Source: Manis javanica | Lineage: Eukaryota > Chordata > Mammalia > Pholidota > Manidae | NCBI RefSeq assembly: GCF_040802235.1 | Contig: NC_133167.1 | Location: forward strand, 95,776,001-95,840,000 | Length of the DNA: 64,000 nucleotides | Direction: 5' to 3' | Shown: positions 1-11,860 of the stretch, piece by piece | Layout: every line of letters begins with the position of its first letter | Numbering within the stretch: the stretch's first letter is position 1 | Position numbers and translations under genes: made by a program | The notes under the pieces: generated by a model | Database searches by the model: none | Seen by the model: only the letters and a program-made list of their open reading frames with translations | Told to the model about the DNA's origin: nothing

Positions 1-879
1 GACAGCTGGGGATTTACTGCCTAAGAGCAAGAATAAAGGGGTCCGTGGAAAAAAATTACTAGGTGGAGACATCAAGGGTAGCAGGACTTTTGCTAAGTGG
101 GTTTGATAGGTTTCTTGCTAAAGGCAGACAAGTACTCAGGATATCAAAGGTGGGGGGGCAGGGGTGAGGATCTTGATCACATATCAAGGATTAGGGGATT
201 CTCATTAAAACCAGGCTCAGCAAGGCCTCACCATGAATAGGGTTCAGAGGAATCTGACTCAGGTTTGGTCAAGGAGGGGGTATTTGTCATAAATTGCATT
301 AATTCCTTCTAGATGGCATCATCAAGCTATATATTAGTCTTATTTTTAATGTTGTGTATGTTCCTCCTGTGCTATATTCTCGTGGATATGCTAATAAGAA
401 TATAAATACTGAAAACAGATAATCAGATATCCTTTCCCAGAACTTTACAAGCTTTATTAGAAGGCAACAAATGTGCCATCAGTCCCATATTTCTTTCACT
501 GGAATTTAAAATAAAAAGAGGAATAGGAGCTCAAAGTTCAATAACACATTCAGGATGTTAAATCAACCCTTCTAGTAATTTTATTCCTTTTTCTGCTTTT
601 AGCTCTTCCCTGTAATTAATCAAATAAATAATTACCTTTTACAATGCTTCATCAAGTCACTTTTAATTATTTTCTTCCAGAAATAATTCACAAACTTGAA
701 ACTGTAAATAAAAAACATGATGGCATAAATAGTATAGATATTATAGATTTAGATAGATAGTTGAGAAGAACCATATATATGTGTGCATGTGAATATACCA
801 GTGTGTGTATACAAATGTTTCTTTTTTCAAAGCACATATCTCAATTTGCAGTTATGTATACATCAGTGCAGGCATTTAA
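1..879. other. Unassigned AT-rich intergenic DNA
   Basis: I see no gene, RNA or recognisable repeat here. The sequence is AT-rich with short GATA-like runs around 745-760. It lies far upstream of TUSC3. Confidence 0.5.
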
Positions 880-1016
880 TGGAAGGCTATTTTACAATGT
901 CATAAGAGCAGGGATCATATCTGCTTTTACTAATCCCTGTGCCTGGTATATAGTAGGCACTCACTACATAGCTGTTAAATGAATGAACAATTGAATGGAT
1001 GAATGAATGAATGAAT
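880..1016 (+). repeat. L2 LINE 3' end remnant
   Basis: The stretch carries the typical L2 3' terminus: a 'gtgcctggtatatagtagg' block, a degraded 'cactcactacatagctg' and then a GAATGAATG-type tail (999-1015). Divergence from the consensus I know is high, as expected of an ancient mammalian LINE. It has no coding potential. Confidence 0.65.
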
Positions 1017-1439
1017 TCAACTAGTATCTATTGTATCATTTCTAATGAGCAAAGTAATACAATGATTAAAAAGCAAGCTCTGTTATTACTAATGAACTGA
1101 TAGACTGGCTGGATGTGTTGGGATTAGACAGAGCTGAATAGTGACAGGATAGCATAAATTAATAAATTATATGCATATGTATAAATTAATATTTAACAAA
1201 TATATATACTGAGAAAGCATAAATTAATAAAGAAAAGGAATATAGGAGGGAATACTTACTAAAGAGAGATAACATGATGTGCTAAAAAAAAAACCTAGCT
1301 TTAATTCGAAGTCCTGTCTAGTTCTCACTCCCAAATTTGTGTAACATCAGTCTGAAGCACCTGACCTTCTCGAAATGCAGTGTTCTGGCAAAGTTCCATT
1401 TGCCCTTTCAGATCCACTGGTCCTTCACCACCCTGCGCT

Positions 1440-1910
1440 GTAACTTAATGGGGTGGCTATTATGGGGTACATTGCTGGGCTTGCTTGTTCTGGCTCCCAA
1501 ATGAGTTTGGCTTATGAAGCAATGGTGGTAGATCAAAGGCAGAGAGGATGGGTACGTATTTATTCCACTGGCTTCATCCCAGTTGAATCTATATGGCCTG
1601 GCTGCATCCCTGAACCAGGTGACAGTCCCGTAAGGCAGCCTTCGCTCTCTGGTTCAGGTAACCCCCTCTCGCTGCTCTTTGCTCCTTCAGGCTAGAAGGG
1701 ACCAGTGACTTCTGCAGTTGCTGGCTCTGGGGTAGAGCTCTGTCCTGTGGGGTTTCCTTGCATAGAGACCACACACCTGTAAGCAAAGTATCGAATGAGC
1801 CACGTACTTCCTGCCAGGACTCTGACCGCCATACCCAACCTTATTAAATTGAAATGGGGATAATAAAATCTGCTCTGCCTAATTTCTGGTATTGTCAGGG
1901 GGAAAACCCA
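1440..1910 (+). repeat. Probable old L1 3'UTR-like repeat
   Basis: The block is moderately GC-rich. From about 1684 it contains 'cttcaggctagaagggacc', a 'ggggtttcc' motif and a later 'ccttattaaattg'. This order resembles the 3'UTR of old mammalian-wide L1 subfamilies. The match is loose and from memory. Two overlapping minus frames and one plus frame here look incidental. Confidence 0.33.
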
Positions 1911-2227
1911 CATAATGTGATGTTTTTAATGTAACTGGAGGATGATAAAACCATACACGGAAGTCAAGGACTGTCATTATAAAGAAGATCAGGCTAGGCA
2001 TGTGGTAAGTATTCAATTTGCTGAGAGCATTAACAATGTAATGTAATTCATGGTCTCATGAATAGTATGAGTAGACTGGCCTTTAAGTATTTTTTTAAGT
2101 GCACCAAAAATAACTCATCCACTACCTACTTCAGATTGCTGAGATCATTAACAGAAACAGTAGCCTGCAGTTACCAGTTCCCTAGGACTCTCCCAGGCCC
2201 TGCGCTGCAGTGTCTCCAGTAAACACA

Positions 2228-2372
2228 ACAACCCCATTTCTCAGATAAGAGAAATAATATTCAGAAACATTGAACAGCTTGCTAGTAATGGACAGAAAGA
2301 GTTTAAAGCAAAGATCAAGCTAGTTGCAAAGCCATCATTCTGACTATTTCTCATACTACCATTTTGGCATTA
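2228..2372 (-). repeat. MIR SINE fragment
   Basis: Read on the + strand the order is 'cccatttctcagataagag', a degraded aactgag-type block, then 'agcttgctagtaatgg' and a terminal ctgactatt block. This is the reverse complement of the MIR core. It is an ancient tRNA-derived SINE and now inert. Confidence 0.6.
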
Positions 2373-3424
2373 CTTATTCAAGTTGGAATTATCCTGTTAT
2401 CTGAAGAGTGTGCATTCGTTTTATTTATCAGCAGATGTGAGTTAAATAGATTAGTATTCAGAGGAGCTGTTCTCTCCTGAGTTCTTGAAAATATGACGTT
2501 AGGAGATAATGTGAAGCTGGAGCTATGGATACTGGTTTACCATAAGGATTATGGGATTATGAAGGGCATGGCTGGAATGATGCAGAGACAAGATTTTGCC
2601 TCTTCGTTATCTCAAAGCCAGTCTTGCTTTTAGCTATGTATATGCTTTTTAATATCCAGGTAGAGCTTTCAATCTTAATATAAGATGATCGTCCTAATGC
2701 ATTTCATCTGCATCACATTTTCTTCATGCTTTCAGAATTCTAAAATACAGCAAGGCAAATTTTAAAATCCTTATCACTGCTTTATCCTTCAAACTCCAAC
2801 TAAATAGTTGAGCTCAAAGCACTTATAACAGTCACAGAATAAACTCACAAATCTCTTTCAGGATGACATTAGCCATAAAAAATTAAGAAACATACCAGAT
2901 ACATTGGAAAAATAAAAGCTGCTTAGAAATGTAGTGAAAAGAAGCATGTGCTGACCAGACCGAATGGCCTCAAACTTTCATCCTCTTTTGTTTTTATCTG
3001 ATGCAATAAGTGGTACATGCCAGCTGCTAGACAAGTTTTACCCTTTCTGAACTTTGTAATGATCTACTATTCTTTGTTCGTGTAACATAATTAATACAAT
3101 TACAACGACACTACTAATAATTAGTGTGATGTTTTAAAGCCAACACAGAACTTTTCGGGACTCTACAACTTTAGAGATTACTTTAATATTTCATCTCAAA
3201 AGGCTAATTTGATTTTCTTCAAGCTTTTAAACAATGGCAAACATATTCTTTTTAATTTGCCTGTTTTCCATGTTCCTTCCTCAATTGCAAGTGGCAAATT
3301 GTTTAGTAATATCAAAATTGCAACCAGCTTAAATTTGCTGAATAGAAAAAGATAGCAAGAATTAACAGCAAGATGAAAAATACTGTAAGAAAATATATAT
3401 TACCCCAGAAGTCCAAACACTTGG
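2373..3424. other. Unassigned intergenic DNA
   Basis: No coding exon, RNA gene or repeat family can be recognised. The sequence is AT-rich with no long open frame. Confidence 0.5.
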
Positions 3425-3500
3425 TTTGTACTTCAGACTGTGCCACTTCCTAGAAGGGGACATATCACTTAACCTTACTCGGATTGCCATTAATAAGATG
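3425..3500 (+). repeat. Short MIR fragment
   Basis: The order 'agactgtgccacttcctag', 'cacttaacctta' and then 'cattaataagatgatctta' follows the forward MIR core with gaps. It is short and diverged, so the call is tentative. Confidence 0.4.
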
Positions 3501-3734
3501 ATCTTACAGCTGTGAATGAAGGGAATGTAACTTGCCAACTGTGAAGCATGATAGTGATTCATTTTATTATTAAAAAAATATGTATTTTTCCAAAAAGTCC
3601 AGGGGTTTTGCAGCTAACTGTCCCTTCTGCTTTCCGTCACAGAGCAAATAAGGAATGGAATCAGAATTTGAGCACATCTTTAACCTAAATCATCATGCTC
3701 TGTTCTTCCTATTGCTTATGTGAAGAACCCAAAC

Positions 3735-3905
3735 AATTAACTAAGTTTTCTTAACCTCAATTTTCTGTGCATAAAATGGGGGGAAAAAAATAATAGCTCA
3801 CAACGTTATTTTGAAGATCAAGTTAGCCAAAAAACAAAAACAAAAACAAGCAAAAACCAGCAAAGCAGAGGCCTGGAACATGGTGGATGCTCACCGCTGG
3901 TTGCA
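3735..3905 (+). repeat. MIR SINE interrupted by an A/C-rich expansion
   Basis: The left part reads 'cttaacctcaattttctg' and then a 'cataaaatgggg' block. The right part reads 'gcctggaacatggtggatgc'. Both are forward MIR landmarks. Between them is an (AAAAC)-like low-complexity run at about 3828-3865, expanded inside or next to the element. Confidence 0.6.
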
Positions 3906-4129
3906 TCTGAAATTCAGAAGGGTAGCAGATTGTGTTTAACAAAGATGGATGAACCAATATCCACCCCATCGCACGTGCTCTCTGGGATTATAATCTGACA
4001 CTGGCATCATCCCATCCAGTAGTGATCTCTGTCCCTTCACTTTCATCTCAACCAATAGCGTGCAGCAGAAGTGACCGGAGTGGCTTCTGACACTGGGTGG
4101 TAAATGGCAGAGTGGTTCCTACTTGCTTC

Positions 4130-4685
4130 CCTCTGTCTCGGACCACTCCTGAGAAGTAAAAACGTGTCCACAGAAAGACATGTACAAAATAGTCACAGTT
4201 GCTTTATTTTTAATAGCCCTGAATGGGAAAACTTCCAAAGATCCATCAATAGGTGAATGCATTTTGGTGTATCTGTTAAATGCAATTCTACTTTGCAATA
4301 AAAAGGAATGAATTCCTAAAACACAACATGAGCAAATACCCAAACCCCGTTTTGAGCAAACAAAGTCAGGTAAAGTGAGGATATCCTGTATGATTCTATT
4401 TCATGAAATTCTAGAAGTGGCAAAAATTAACTGAGAATGCAAAAGTGTGGATCAGAGGATTTCCGGGTTGTGGCATTTGTGTGTGTGTGTGTGTGTGTAC
4501 ATGTGTGTGTGTGTGCATGTGTGTATGTGCATGGGTTGGGTTGGGGAGTTGACTGAAAAGAGACATAAAAAGAAATTTGGGGGATAATAGAAATATTCTC
4601 TATTTTGATTGTTGTGTTGTGGTGGTGGTTACACATAGTGTACACTTGGCAAAGCTCAAACCATGTAATTAAAGTGCCTGGGTTC
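4130..4685 (+). repeat. Old L1 fragment (ORF2 C-terminus to 3'UTR)
   Basis: Successive blocks resemble the distal ORF2/3'UTR of old L1s: 'aatagccctgaatgggaaa', 'atccatcaataggtgaatg', 'gcaataaaaaggaatga', 'tgattctatttcatgaaat', and finally 'ggtggttacacatagtgta'. The coding frame is destroyed. A TG repeat (4478-4529) is expanded inside it. Confidence 0.7.
4478..4529. repeat. (TG)n microsatellite
   Basis: An imperfect TG/CA dinucleotide array, interrupted by 'acatg' and 'gcatg', lies inside the old L1 3'UTR. It is probably length-polymorphic. Confidence 0.85.
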
Positions 4686-4964
4686 TAGCCTATTTAAATA
4701 TCCCTTAGCAAAGTTGTTTAAATTTTTTTTTAAATGAGCTGACATGTTAGCCCCCAATCACACTGAAGTTAACTCAATTGGTGTGGCCACATTCCAACCC
4801 ACATATGACCTATGTTGTTTATAGACAGAGAGATAGATGTAGGAATATATAGGTATATATATATATAGGAATATGAATTTATGTAGGAATACATCTCCTG
4901 AATGGAATCAACTTGTTCTCTGTAATGAGAAAAGTTACTCCAGTACCAAGGCATCATTTTCTTT

Positions 4965-5400
4965 TCATTTTATACTAAAAATATGGATGTGTTGGAAAAG
5001 GAGGCCTGGTGCACTGTTAGTGGGAATATCAGCTGGTGCAGCCACTGTGGGAAACATTATGGAGGTTCCTCAAAAAATTAAAAATAGAACTATATATGGT
5101 CTTGCAATTTCACTTTGGGGTATTTATCTAAAGAAAATGAAAACACTAACTCAAAGATATATGTACCCCCATGTTCATTGCAGTATTATTTGCAATAGCC
5201 AAGGGAGGCAAGTATGGGGGGGGGCGGGTGTACACAAGGCACTTTTGCTTGCCCATAAAAAAGATTAAAATCCTACCATTGCAACAACAGGATGGACCTC
5301 AAGGATATTGCACTAAGTGAAATAAGTCAGACAGAGAGAGACAAATACTATATGATCTCTCTTATATGTGGAATGTGAAAAAGAACTGCAGATGTCTATT
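4965..5400 (+). repeat. Old L1 ORF2 3'-region fragment
   Basis: Sequence such as 'gcactgttagtgggaatat', 'gcagccactgtgggaaaca', 'ttgcaatagccaagg' and 'actaagtgaaataagtcag' is the well-known C-terminal part of L1 ORF2. The open frame at 4873-5268 overlaps it but is not an intact L1 frame. Expansion of a G-run near 5215-5226 adds further damage. Confidence 0.8.
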
Positions 5401-5847
5401 AAATGTTAGTTCAGCTGCATTAAGTTGTATGTTTTATAATAAATGCCAAAGAAGATTATCTCACCTATGATGTGCTGCATTAAGTGTAGCAAGATATATA
5501 CAGATAGTTTATAAACTTCTGATTGTGATGATGCCTTAAGAAAAGGAAAAATTAAAACATCTTTATCTCTGATATGAATCATATGTTTCCATCTTTGATT
5601 ACAAAATAATGACATGCACTTGTCTGTCACACACAAAAAATGAAATACTATGAAATCTCTTGAAATACTTCACAAGAAGTGGCAATTTCACACTGAGATC
5701 TTTATATGACAGCTGATGTCATTTCATATCTAAAGTGCATACTCAAAAAAAGAAAAAAGTACAGAGAGTAACAAAGGACTAATTACCCATACGAGAATAA
5801 AATTCACATACTTCACTATTTTCACTTAGGCATTTTTACAGCAGTAG
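5401..5847. other. Unassigned intergenic DNA
   Basis: AT-rich sequence between an old L1 fragment and the ERV-tail retroposon. No gene or repeat was recognised. Its right edge is the left target-site duplication of the retroposon. Confidence 0.5.
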
Positions 5848-6685
5848 TGACACAGTTATCTTTTTTTGTGTGTGTGAGGGCATCTCTCATATTTATTGAT
5901 CAAATGGTTGTTAACAACAATAAAATTCTCTATAGGGGGTTCAATGCTCAATGCACAATCATTAATCCATCTCAAGCCTAATTCTCGTCAGTCTCCAATC
6001 TTCTGAAGCATAACGAACAAGCTCTTACATGGTGAACGAATTCTTACATAGTGAATAAGTTCTTACATGGTGAACAGTACAAGGGCATTCATCACAGAAA
6101 CTTTCGGTTTTGATCATGCATTATGAACTATAAACAATCAGGTCAAATATGAATATTCGTTTGATTTTTATACTTGATTTATATGTGGATCCCACATTTC
6201 TCCCTTTATTATTATTATTATTTTTATTTTTAATAAAATGCTGAAGTGGTAGATAGATGCAAGATAAAGGTAGAAAACATAGTTTAGTGCTGTAAGAGAG
6301 CAATTGTAGATGATCAGGTGTGTGCCTGTAGACTATGTGCTAATCCAAGCTAGACAAGGGCAACAAAACATCCACGGATGCAGAAGATTTCTCTCAAAGC
6401 AGGGGGGGTGAGGTTCTGAGCCTCACCTCTGTTGATCCCCAATTTCTCACCTGATGGCCCCCCTGCGACTGTGCCTGTCTTAGGTTGTTCCTCCCTTGAG
6501 GAATCTTACCCGTCTCTGGCTAACCAGTCATCTTCCGGGGCCATACAGGGAGATGTAAAGTTGGTAAGTGAGAGAGAAGCAATATTGTTTGAAAAGGTGA
6601 GCTTTTTACTTCTTTGCAGATTTATGCCCTGTGACTTCTATGCCCAGCACTTGTCTCGAGGTATCTTTATGACACAGGTATCTTT
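5848..6685 (-). mobile_element. L1-mobilised ERV-tail retroposon, 5'-truncated copy
   Basis: This insertion of about 806 bp (5864-6669) is flanked by a 16-bp target-site duplication: 5848-5863 and 6670-6685 differ at one base. On the minus strand it ends in a degenerate poly(A) (T-rich at 5861-5867). AATAAA is the complement of 5892-5897, about 25 nt upstream of the A tail. It aligns colinearly with the 47.8-48.6 kb copy: LTR U3-R at about 5868-6196, a purine-rich tract next to it, then the retroviral region upstream of the LTR. The homology stops exactly at the right duplication. The poly(A), the long duplication and 5' truncation are signs of L1 machinery, not retroviral integration. Retroviral origin rests on the fuller copy. 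Confidence 0.85.
6021..6077 (-). repeat. Triplicated ~19-bp motif inside the ERV-tail LTR
   Basis: Three near-identical units built on 'ttcttacatggtgaac' run head to tail (6021-6040, 6041-6059, 6060-6077). The same three units occur in the other copy (about 47966-48022), so the triplication predates dispersal of the family. Short direct repeats in a U3 often act as enhancer repeats; that role here is inference. Confidence 0.75.
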
Positions 6686-6769
6686 GAAGCCCCCGCATCA
6701 TGTGTTTGCACAATCCTAATTCTTTTCCTGGAGAAATAAAGGAAGGAGGGAAGCAGAGTAGGGAGGAAG

Positions 6770-7120
6770 GAAGCAAGAAGGAAGAAAAAAATCTAGAGCA
6801 ACCACATAGCCCTATGGGAAAAAAAACCAGCCTGGGACATCATTTCACACTACCCATAAAGGTTAACTTCAAATTGATCATAGACCTAAACACAAGGCCA
6901 AACTATAGATTTTTTTAGAATGAAACCTGAAAGAAAATGTTTGTAATCATGGGGTAGGCAAAGATTTCTTACAAAAGACACAAAAACATGAACTATAAAA
7001 GAAAAACATATTGGACTTTTTCTTTGAAAGACGCTTTTGAGAAAATTAAAAGGCAAGCTACAGACTGGGAGAAAATAATAATAAAAAGAAGAGAAAATGG
7101 CATGGAATATAAAAGACTTA
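6770..7120 (+). repeat. Old L1 ORF2 fragment
   Basis: Blocks such as 'catagacctaaacacaagg', 'atgaaacctgaaagaaaat', 'gatttcttacaaaagacac' and 'aagctacagactgggagaa' are typical of the distal L1 ORF2. Stops and frameshifts are present. A G/A-rich stretch at 6740-6790 precedes it. Confidence 0.7.
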
Positions 7121-8029
7121 ACAGACAAGAGAAGCAATGATGAAATGTTTTTGTTTTTAAAGCTTACTTCTGACAGAGCTAAGGTAAGACACTGCAGCTC
7201 TGTAAAGACGTCCTCAGGGAGGGGATGGGACTGATTGGGTAAAAACAGGGTGAATTCCAAGAGGCTATATTTTTAAGAAGCATGACACATTTTGACAAAT
7301 ACTAAATCATCAGACAAAATAAGAATTGGTGACATTAGAATCTTGTACTGTCCAATGTGATAACTCCAGCTATTTAAATTTAAATTAAAAAATCAAAACT
7401 TTAATTCCTCAGTTACATTACTTATGTTTCAAGTATTCAGTAGTCATAGGTTGCTACCAGTTAATATAGTGGACAGTGCAGAAATAATTCCATCATCTCA
7501 GAAAGTTCTACTGGACAGCTGTGGCTTAGATATTCATCTTTAGACAGGGAAGATACTCAAAGACAATCTCTATATGTAGGATGAGCTAGGTAGGTGGAGG
7601 GTCTAACATTTGGAAAAGGGGGTGCAGGATCAGGAGCAAATTCCTGAGTGTTCCCTGTCATCTTCCTGTGTCAGTTCAACAAGCATTTATTGTCTACCTG
7701 TGTAATAGCTACTGTGTAACTGCTCAAGAGAATATCTAACAAATATATTTCTCAGTCTGCACCCTTGAGGATCTTACACTCCTGTATGTGTTTAGACTTA
7801 TAACTAAAATCCAACAGAGAAAAGAATTGGAGAAAGCAAACTAAACCCAAAAGCTAGTAGAAAGCAGGAAATAACAAAAATTAGAGTAGGGAAAAAAATG
7901 AAACTATAAAAATGCAAAAGGATTAACACCATGCTCAGATATTGAATAAGAAATTCAAGGATAGAGTAAAAGTATTTATTTGAGGATTGAGTCATGAGCC
8001 CCAGTTAACTAAGGAAATCGGAACCATTT
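7121..8029. other. Unassigned intergenic DNA
   Basis: No exon-like structure or clear repeat. The minus-strand open frames at 6886-7260 and 7804-7995 show no protein-family features. Confidence 0.5.
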
Positions 8030-8270
8030 TAGGGGCACTTACTAGGCAAGGTGCTATAGAAACATCTCAAATAATCCATTTACTCTTCACAACAACGAAA
8101 TTAGATAAATATTTTAATTATTCCCATTTTACACAGAGCACAGTCAAGACCTAGCAAGCTAAGGATCTCCAGTTAGGTGATGCTAGGGAATGGCGTAGCT
8201 AGGATTGGAACTCAAGATTATATTGCTCCTAAAGTATATTCTTTCCACCATATCACATGGCTTCTCACGT
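8030..8270 (-). repeat. MIR SINE, nearly full length
   Basis: On the + strand one reads 'gcacttactaggcaaggtg', 'atttactcttcacaacaac', 'attcccattttacacagag', 'acctagcaagctaagga', 'attggaactcaagatta' and a terminal 'atatcacatggcttctc'. This is the reverse complement of the MIR consensus across most of its length. Confidence 0.85.
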
Positions 8271-9689
8271 GTAGTGTTGTCTGGCTTATAGAGAAATGAA
8301 TATAAAATAATTTGCATGAAATTTTCTTGCCAATGATTTTTTTCATTATAGCAAGTGTTCTTATTTGCATTTTTCAGCTATTTCCAAACTGAAAAACACT
8401 ATCCTGAAAGAATGTACCATTGTTCTTGGAAGAAGACATTTTCTATTTATTAACATTAAAAATTGTTCTTCACCTCTGAGATCAAATATATTAAATTTAC
8501 TCAAATTTTTAGGGAGGAAGTGAACATTCACATGAATGAACCATAGTGTTATGAATTTATATCTGTGAAATTTATTTTCAGTTCCTCTGATTTCATATCA
8601 TAATTTGATAACAATTCACAAATTTCAGTGTTTCTTCTGGCTATGTGCAGAAGGAAAATATTAATTAAAATAGGCTACCCTGTTCCACCAGCTTATAATC
8701 ATAGCAAACAAATATTTAATTATTCAGTAATATATGTGAAACATGTAAGATAATCCTTAGCTTTGAGAAAATTTGTATATTTCTAGTGAGAATATATCTG
8801 GTAGGAATTTTCAAGCTGGAATTAGCCTGTTTCCAGTTTCATATGGAAAAAGCAAAGTAAAAGTTTCTCTAACGTATGCCTAAAACTTGATTTGCCTTTC
8901 CGTGGTGAACTTCCAAAATGTTTGCCTCAAATGATTTCTGCATTTTAAAGCCTAAGAGATGGCAAAAGGTTTTCAAACCACAAATAAATAACTGGCCACA
9001 AAAATAAATTTTAAAAACTTTGTCATCCACGACGTTGAACTAAAGGTTCCATATCATACTTACATCAGTTTATGATATTGCTGTGAATAAATCATTTATG
9101 CAAGTGACTTCTGGAGGTGTGAATTTTGTCTCTGACCATTCCTTCCATTATGGACAAAGGTATGTTCAAAGTAGTCCAAACCTCTTTTGTTATCTCAGTT
9201 TCTTTCCTAAGTATTTGCCAAGCCCAAGCTTTCTGTTTAGAGTGGAACATCAAAATAAACCTTTTTTTTTTCCTGAAATAAAGCTCACCTCAGTGATGTC
9301 CGGGCTGGACTAAGGATCTCTGCAAGAAAGTAATGAGCCTAGGACCCTCCAGTTGTAGACTGAAAATAATGTCAATTTAAGATTTTTACCTTCATGTGAT
9401 GTCAGTTACCTTTCTGCCTCTAAAAATCAAGGTCAACTTTATTATGCTGTAAAAGTCTGTTCAGATATTGTTATGCAATGAAATGGCAAATGCATTACAA
9501 ATAGGCAGAATGCACATGTTTACAGAAATATGTTCACTGATCAGACACAAACATTAGTTTATAATATTTGAAGTTGTATCTGAAATTGCACATGAACTGT
9601 ATATCACTACCTAAAGCAAAACCTGAAATAAGTCCCTGAATTTTCACCTTAATGTTATTTACATAAACTACCTGACACAGACACTGTTT
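8271..9689. other. Unassigned AT-rich intergenic DNA
   Basis: No gene or recognisable repeat. The small plus-strand frame at 9083-9313 has no recognisable domain. Confidence 0.5.
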
Positions 9690-9845
9690 CATTCTTTCAT
9701 TCCTTCAGCCAGATCTGGAATCTAATCTCAGCCATGACCCTCACCAAGGATGTCAGCTTGAGTAAATTTCATCTGTTGAGTCTCAGGTTCTTGTGAGAAA
9801 TAATGTTTCATTCTACAAATTGTTCAGATACAGAAAAATGTGTCT
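9690..9845 (+). repeat. Possible degraded MIR
   Basis: The order 'tctaatctcagccatgacc', 'cttgagtaaatttcatctg' and 'tgagtctcaggttcttg' follows the middle of the forward MIR consensus. Divergence is high. Confidence 0.4.
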
Positions 9846-10959
9846 AGAGATAAAAGAAAAAATTATTGAGCCTTTTCTTGGCCATGGCATCAATAAACAG
9901 CTTCCCAAACAAACTATTAAGAACTAATCTATACAGTTTGTTTTCTGAAATATTTGCCTGAACATGTCTATCAACCAGGGATGAGAAAAGGTAATCCACT
10001 TCCACTATAGTTTAAATTTGCAAAGGAAGAAACCGAAAAGTTATATTCTCTTAATAAGCAGATTTTGTTAAGGGCTCTGGAAAGCAAAGAGCTGCAAACT
10101 GAAAATGTCCTGATTTTTGATGACCTTCAAAAAAGAGTAAGATTAATTGAAGTCTTTGTTGCGCCTATCTCAATAAACACCCACTTTCATATACTTTGCT
10201 CTTAATATGACAGAAATGATGCTCAGTGGATTAAAATGTTACTCTCTCCAGGAATATTTGCATCGACATGAGGCTTAAATAGTGGTATCTTAAGTCTGAG
10301 CCAATGAATTGAGTCATAAGGGTGCTCCCTGTACATCCGAAATGTTACGACAATTGGCCAAACGATTAGCTATTATTAGAGAAAGCACCTGTGGTGAAGT
10401 TCTGCCACTTTTCTTTAAAGGTTTACATTGTTTTGTAGCACCCTATATAGATTGAAGTAGGAATCCAATATATTTTTCTTTTTTTCATGCAATACCAGCT
10501 GTTTTAGGGTAGCTTTTTTATCCTAGTGACTTACGGTGTCCATTCCACGATATTTAGAATTTCTTAATGTTGTATGCACTTATTTGGAAGAGCTCTGTTC
10601 TATTATACTGATCAGTATGAGCCGTGGTCTCATTGTCTGGATTAGTGTGGCTTTTTATTATGCCTTGCTATCCTCAGGGAAGTTCCTCTGCCTTTCTTCA
10701 TCTTTTTTCAAAAGTGTTAAGCCTCTCATATCTTTAATCTACCATATAGGCTTATGATCATACTGTAAATTAGAAAAATTCTGTTGGAATTGGAAGGGAA
10801 TTGTACTGACTCTTTATATCAATCTGGAGAATAGCTCTTTTCAGTATACAGTATAATTTCACAATTGATGTTATCTCTAAAAATAGTCAGATTTTCCCCT
10901 GGTGGATAATGATGTATGTTATCAGGTGTTCTGATGTACAGAGGCAGACCCATAAAGCC
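9846..10959. other. Unassigned intergenic DNA
   Basis: No supported feature. The sequence is AT-rich with short poly-T runs. The open frame at 10536-10757 has no family features. Confidence 0.45.
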
Positions 10960-11725
10960 AGTAGTGGGACTCTTTAGATTTTAATAGCTTGCTCCACCTG
11001 TTAGTAATCAGGAAAATGCAAATCCAGACCTTAGTGAAGTGCTGTTTCATCCCTCATCAAGGGCTGAAATTTTAAAATTGGATAATATGAAGCTTACTGA
11101 GAATATAATCCAGCAGGAAAGTTTATACAACACTAGTGGCAACGTAAATTATTACAAACATTTTGGAAAATAATTTGGCACTATCTTACAAAGTTGAACA
11201 CATGAAACCCCTACAACCTAACAATTCCAATCCCAGCTATAAACTCTAAAGAACCTTTCACATGTGAGCACCTGAATGAGATACACAAGGATATTCAGAA
11301 GAGCATCAGTAGGAGAATAGAGGAATACAGTGGTGGTATATGTGCTCATTGAAATATAATACAGTGGTGAAAACAAATAAATACAATTACAGGTAACAGT
11401 ATGGATGAACATTAGAAAAATAATATTGAATTTTAAAAGTGGGTCACAGAAAACTGCATATACTCATATCATTTTATAGAACCTGAAAATAAGCACTAAA
11501 TAATGTAATATTTAGAAGGCATATGCATACAATAAAACCACTTTTTAAAAGTAAGAGACTGATAAACAATAATAAACACACAATTTACTTCTGGGAGGTA
11601 ACAGGAAGATGGGATATGAAAGGAAACATTGATAATATTCTCTTCATTTGAGTGATGTGTTCATAATTATGTATGTTCTGCTCATAACATACATATACTA
11701 TCTATATTTTGTCTTTATTATTTAC
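10960..11725 (+). repeat. Old L1 fragment (ORF2 C-terminus and 3'UTR)
   Basis: Landmarks are 'caggaaaatgcaaatccag', 'ctagtggcaacgtaaatta', 'ttttggaaaataatttggc', 'cctacaacctaacaattcc' and 'gaatgagatacacaaggat'. All are diverged forms of the distal L1 ORF2. The element is dead, with many stops. Confidence 0.7.
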
Positions 11726-11860
11726 TAAAAATATTATAAATTATTGACAGAATAAGTGTGTGTTGGTTCAGGGTATATTTCTGTGAAGTGACTTCCTAAA
11801 ACCAATCAGCCACACCTTTGGAAAAATAAATCAATGTTACGATTATGTGAAATTAATATT

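Noticed and set aside
4873-5268. 131-codon plus-strand frame as a gene
   Set aside because: It overlaps a decayed L1 ORF2 end and has no frame continuity with L1 or any other family.
6432-6719. Open frame starting MIPNFSPDGPPATVP, repeated at 48377-48712, as a conserved small gene
   Set aside because: It is antisense to the ERV-tail element. The two copies agree because the DNA is a recent repeat. The frames diverge and end differently at the repeat edge, with no separate promoter or coding bias visible.
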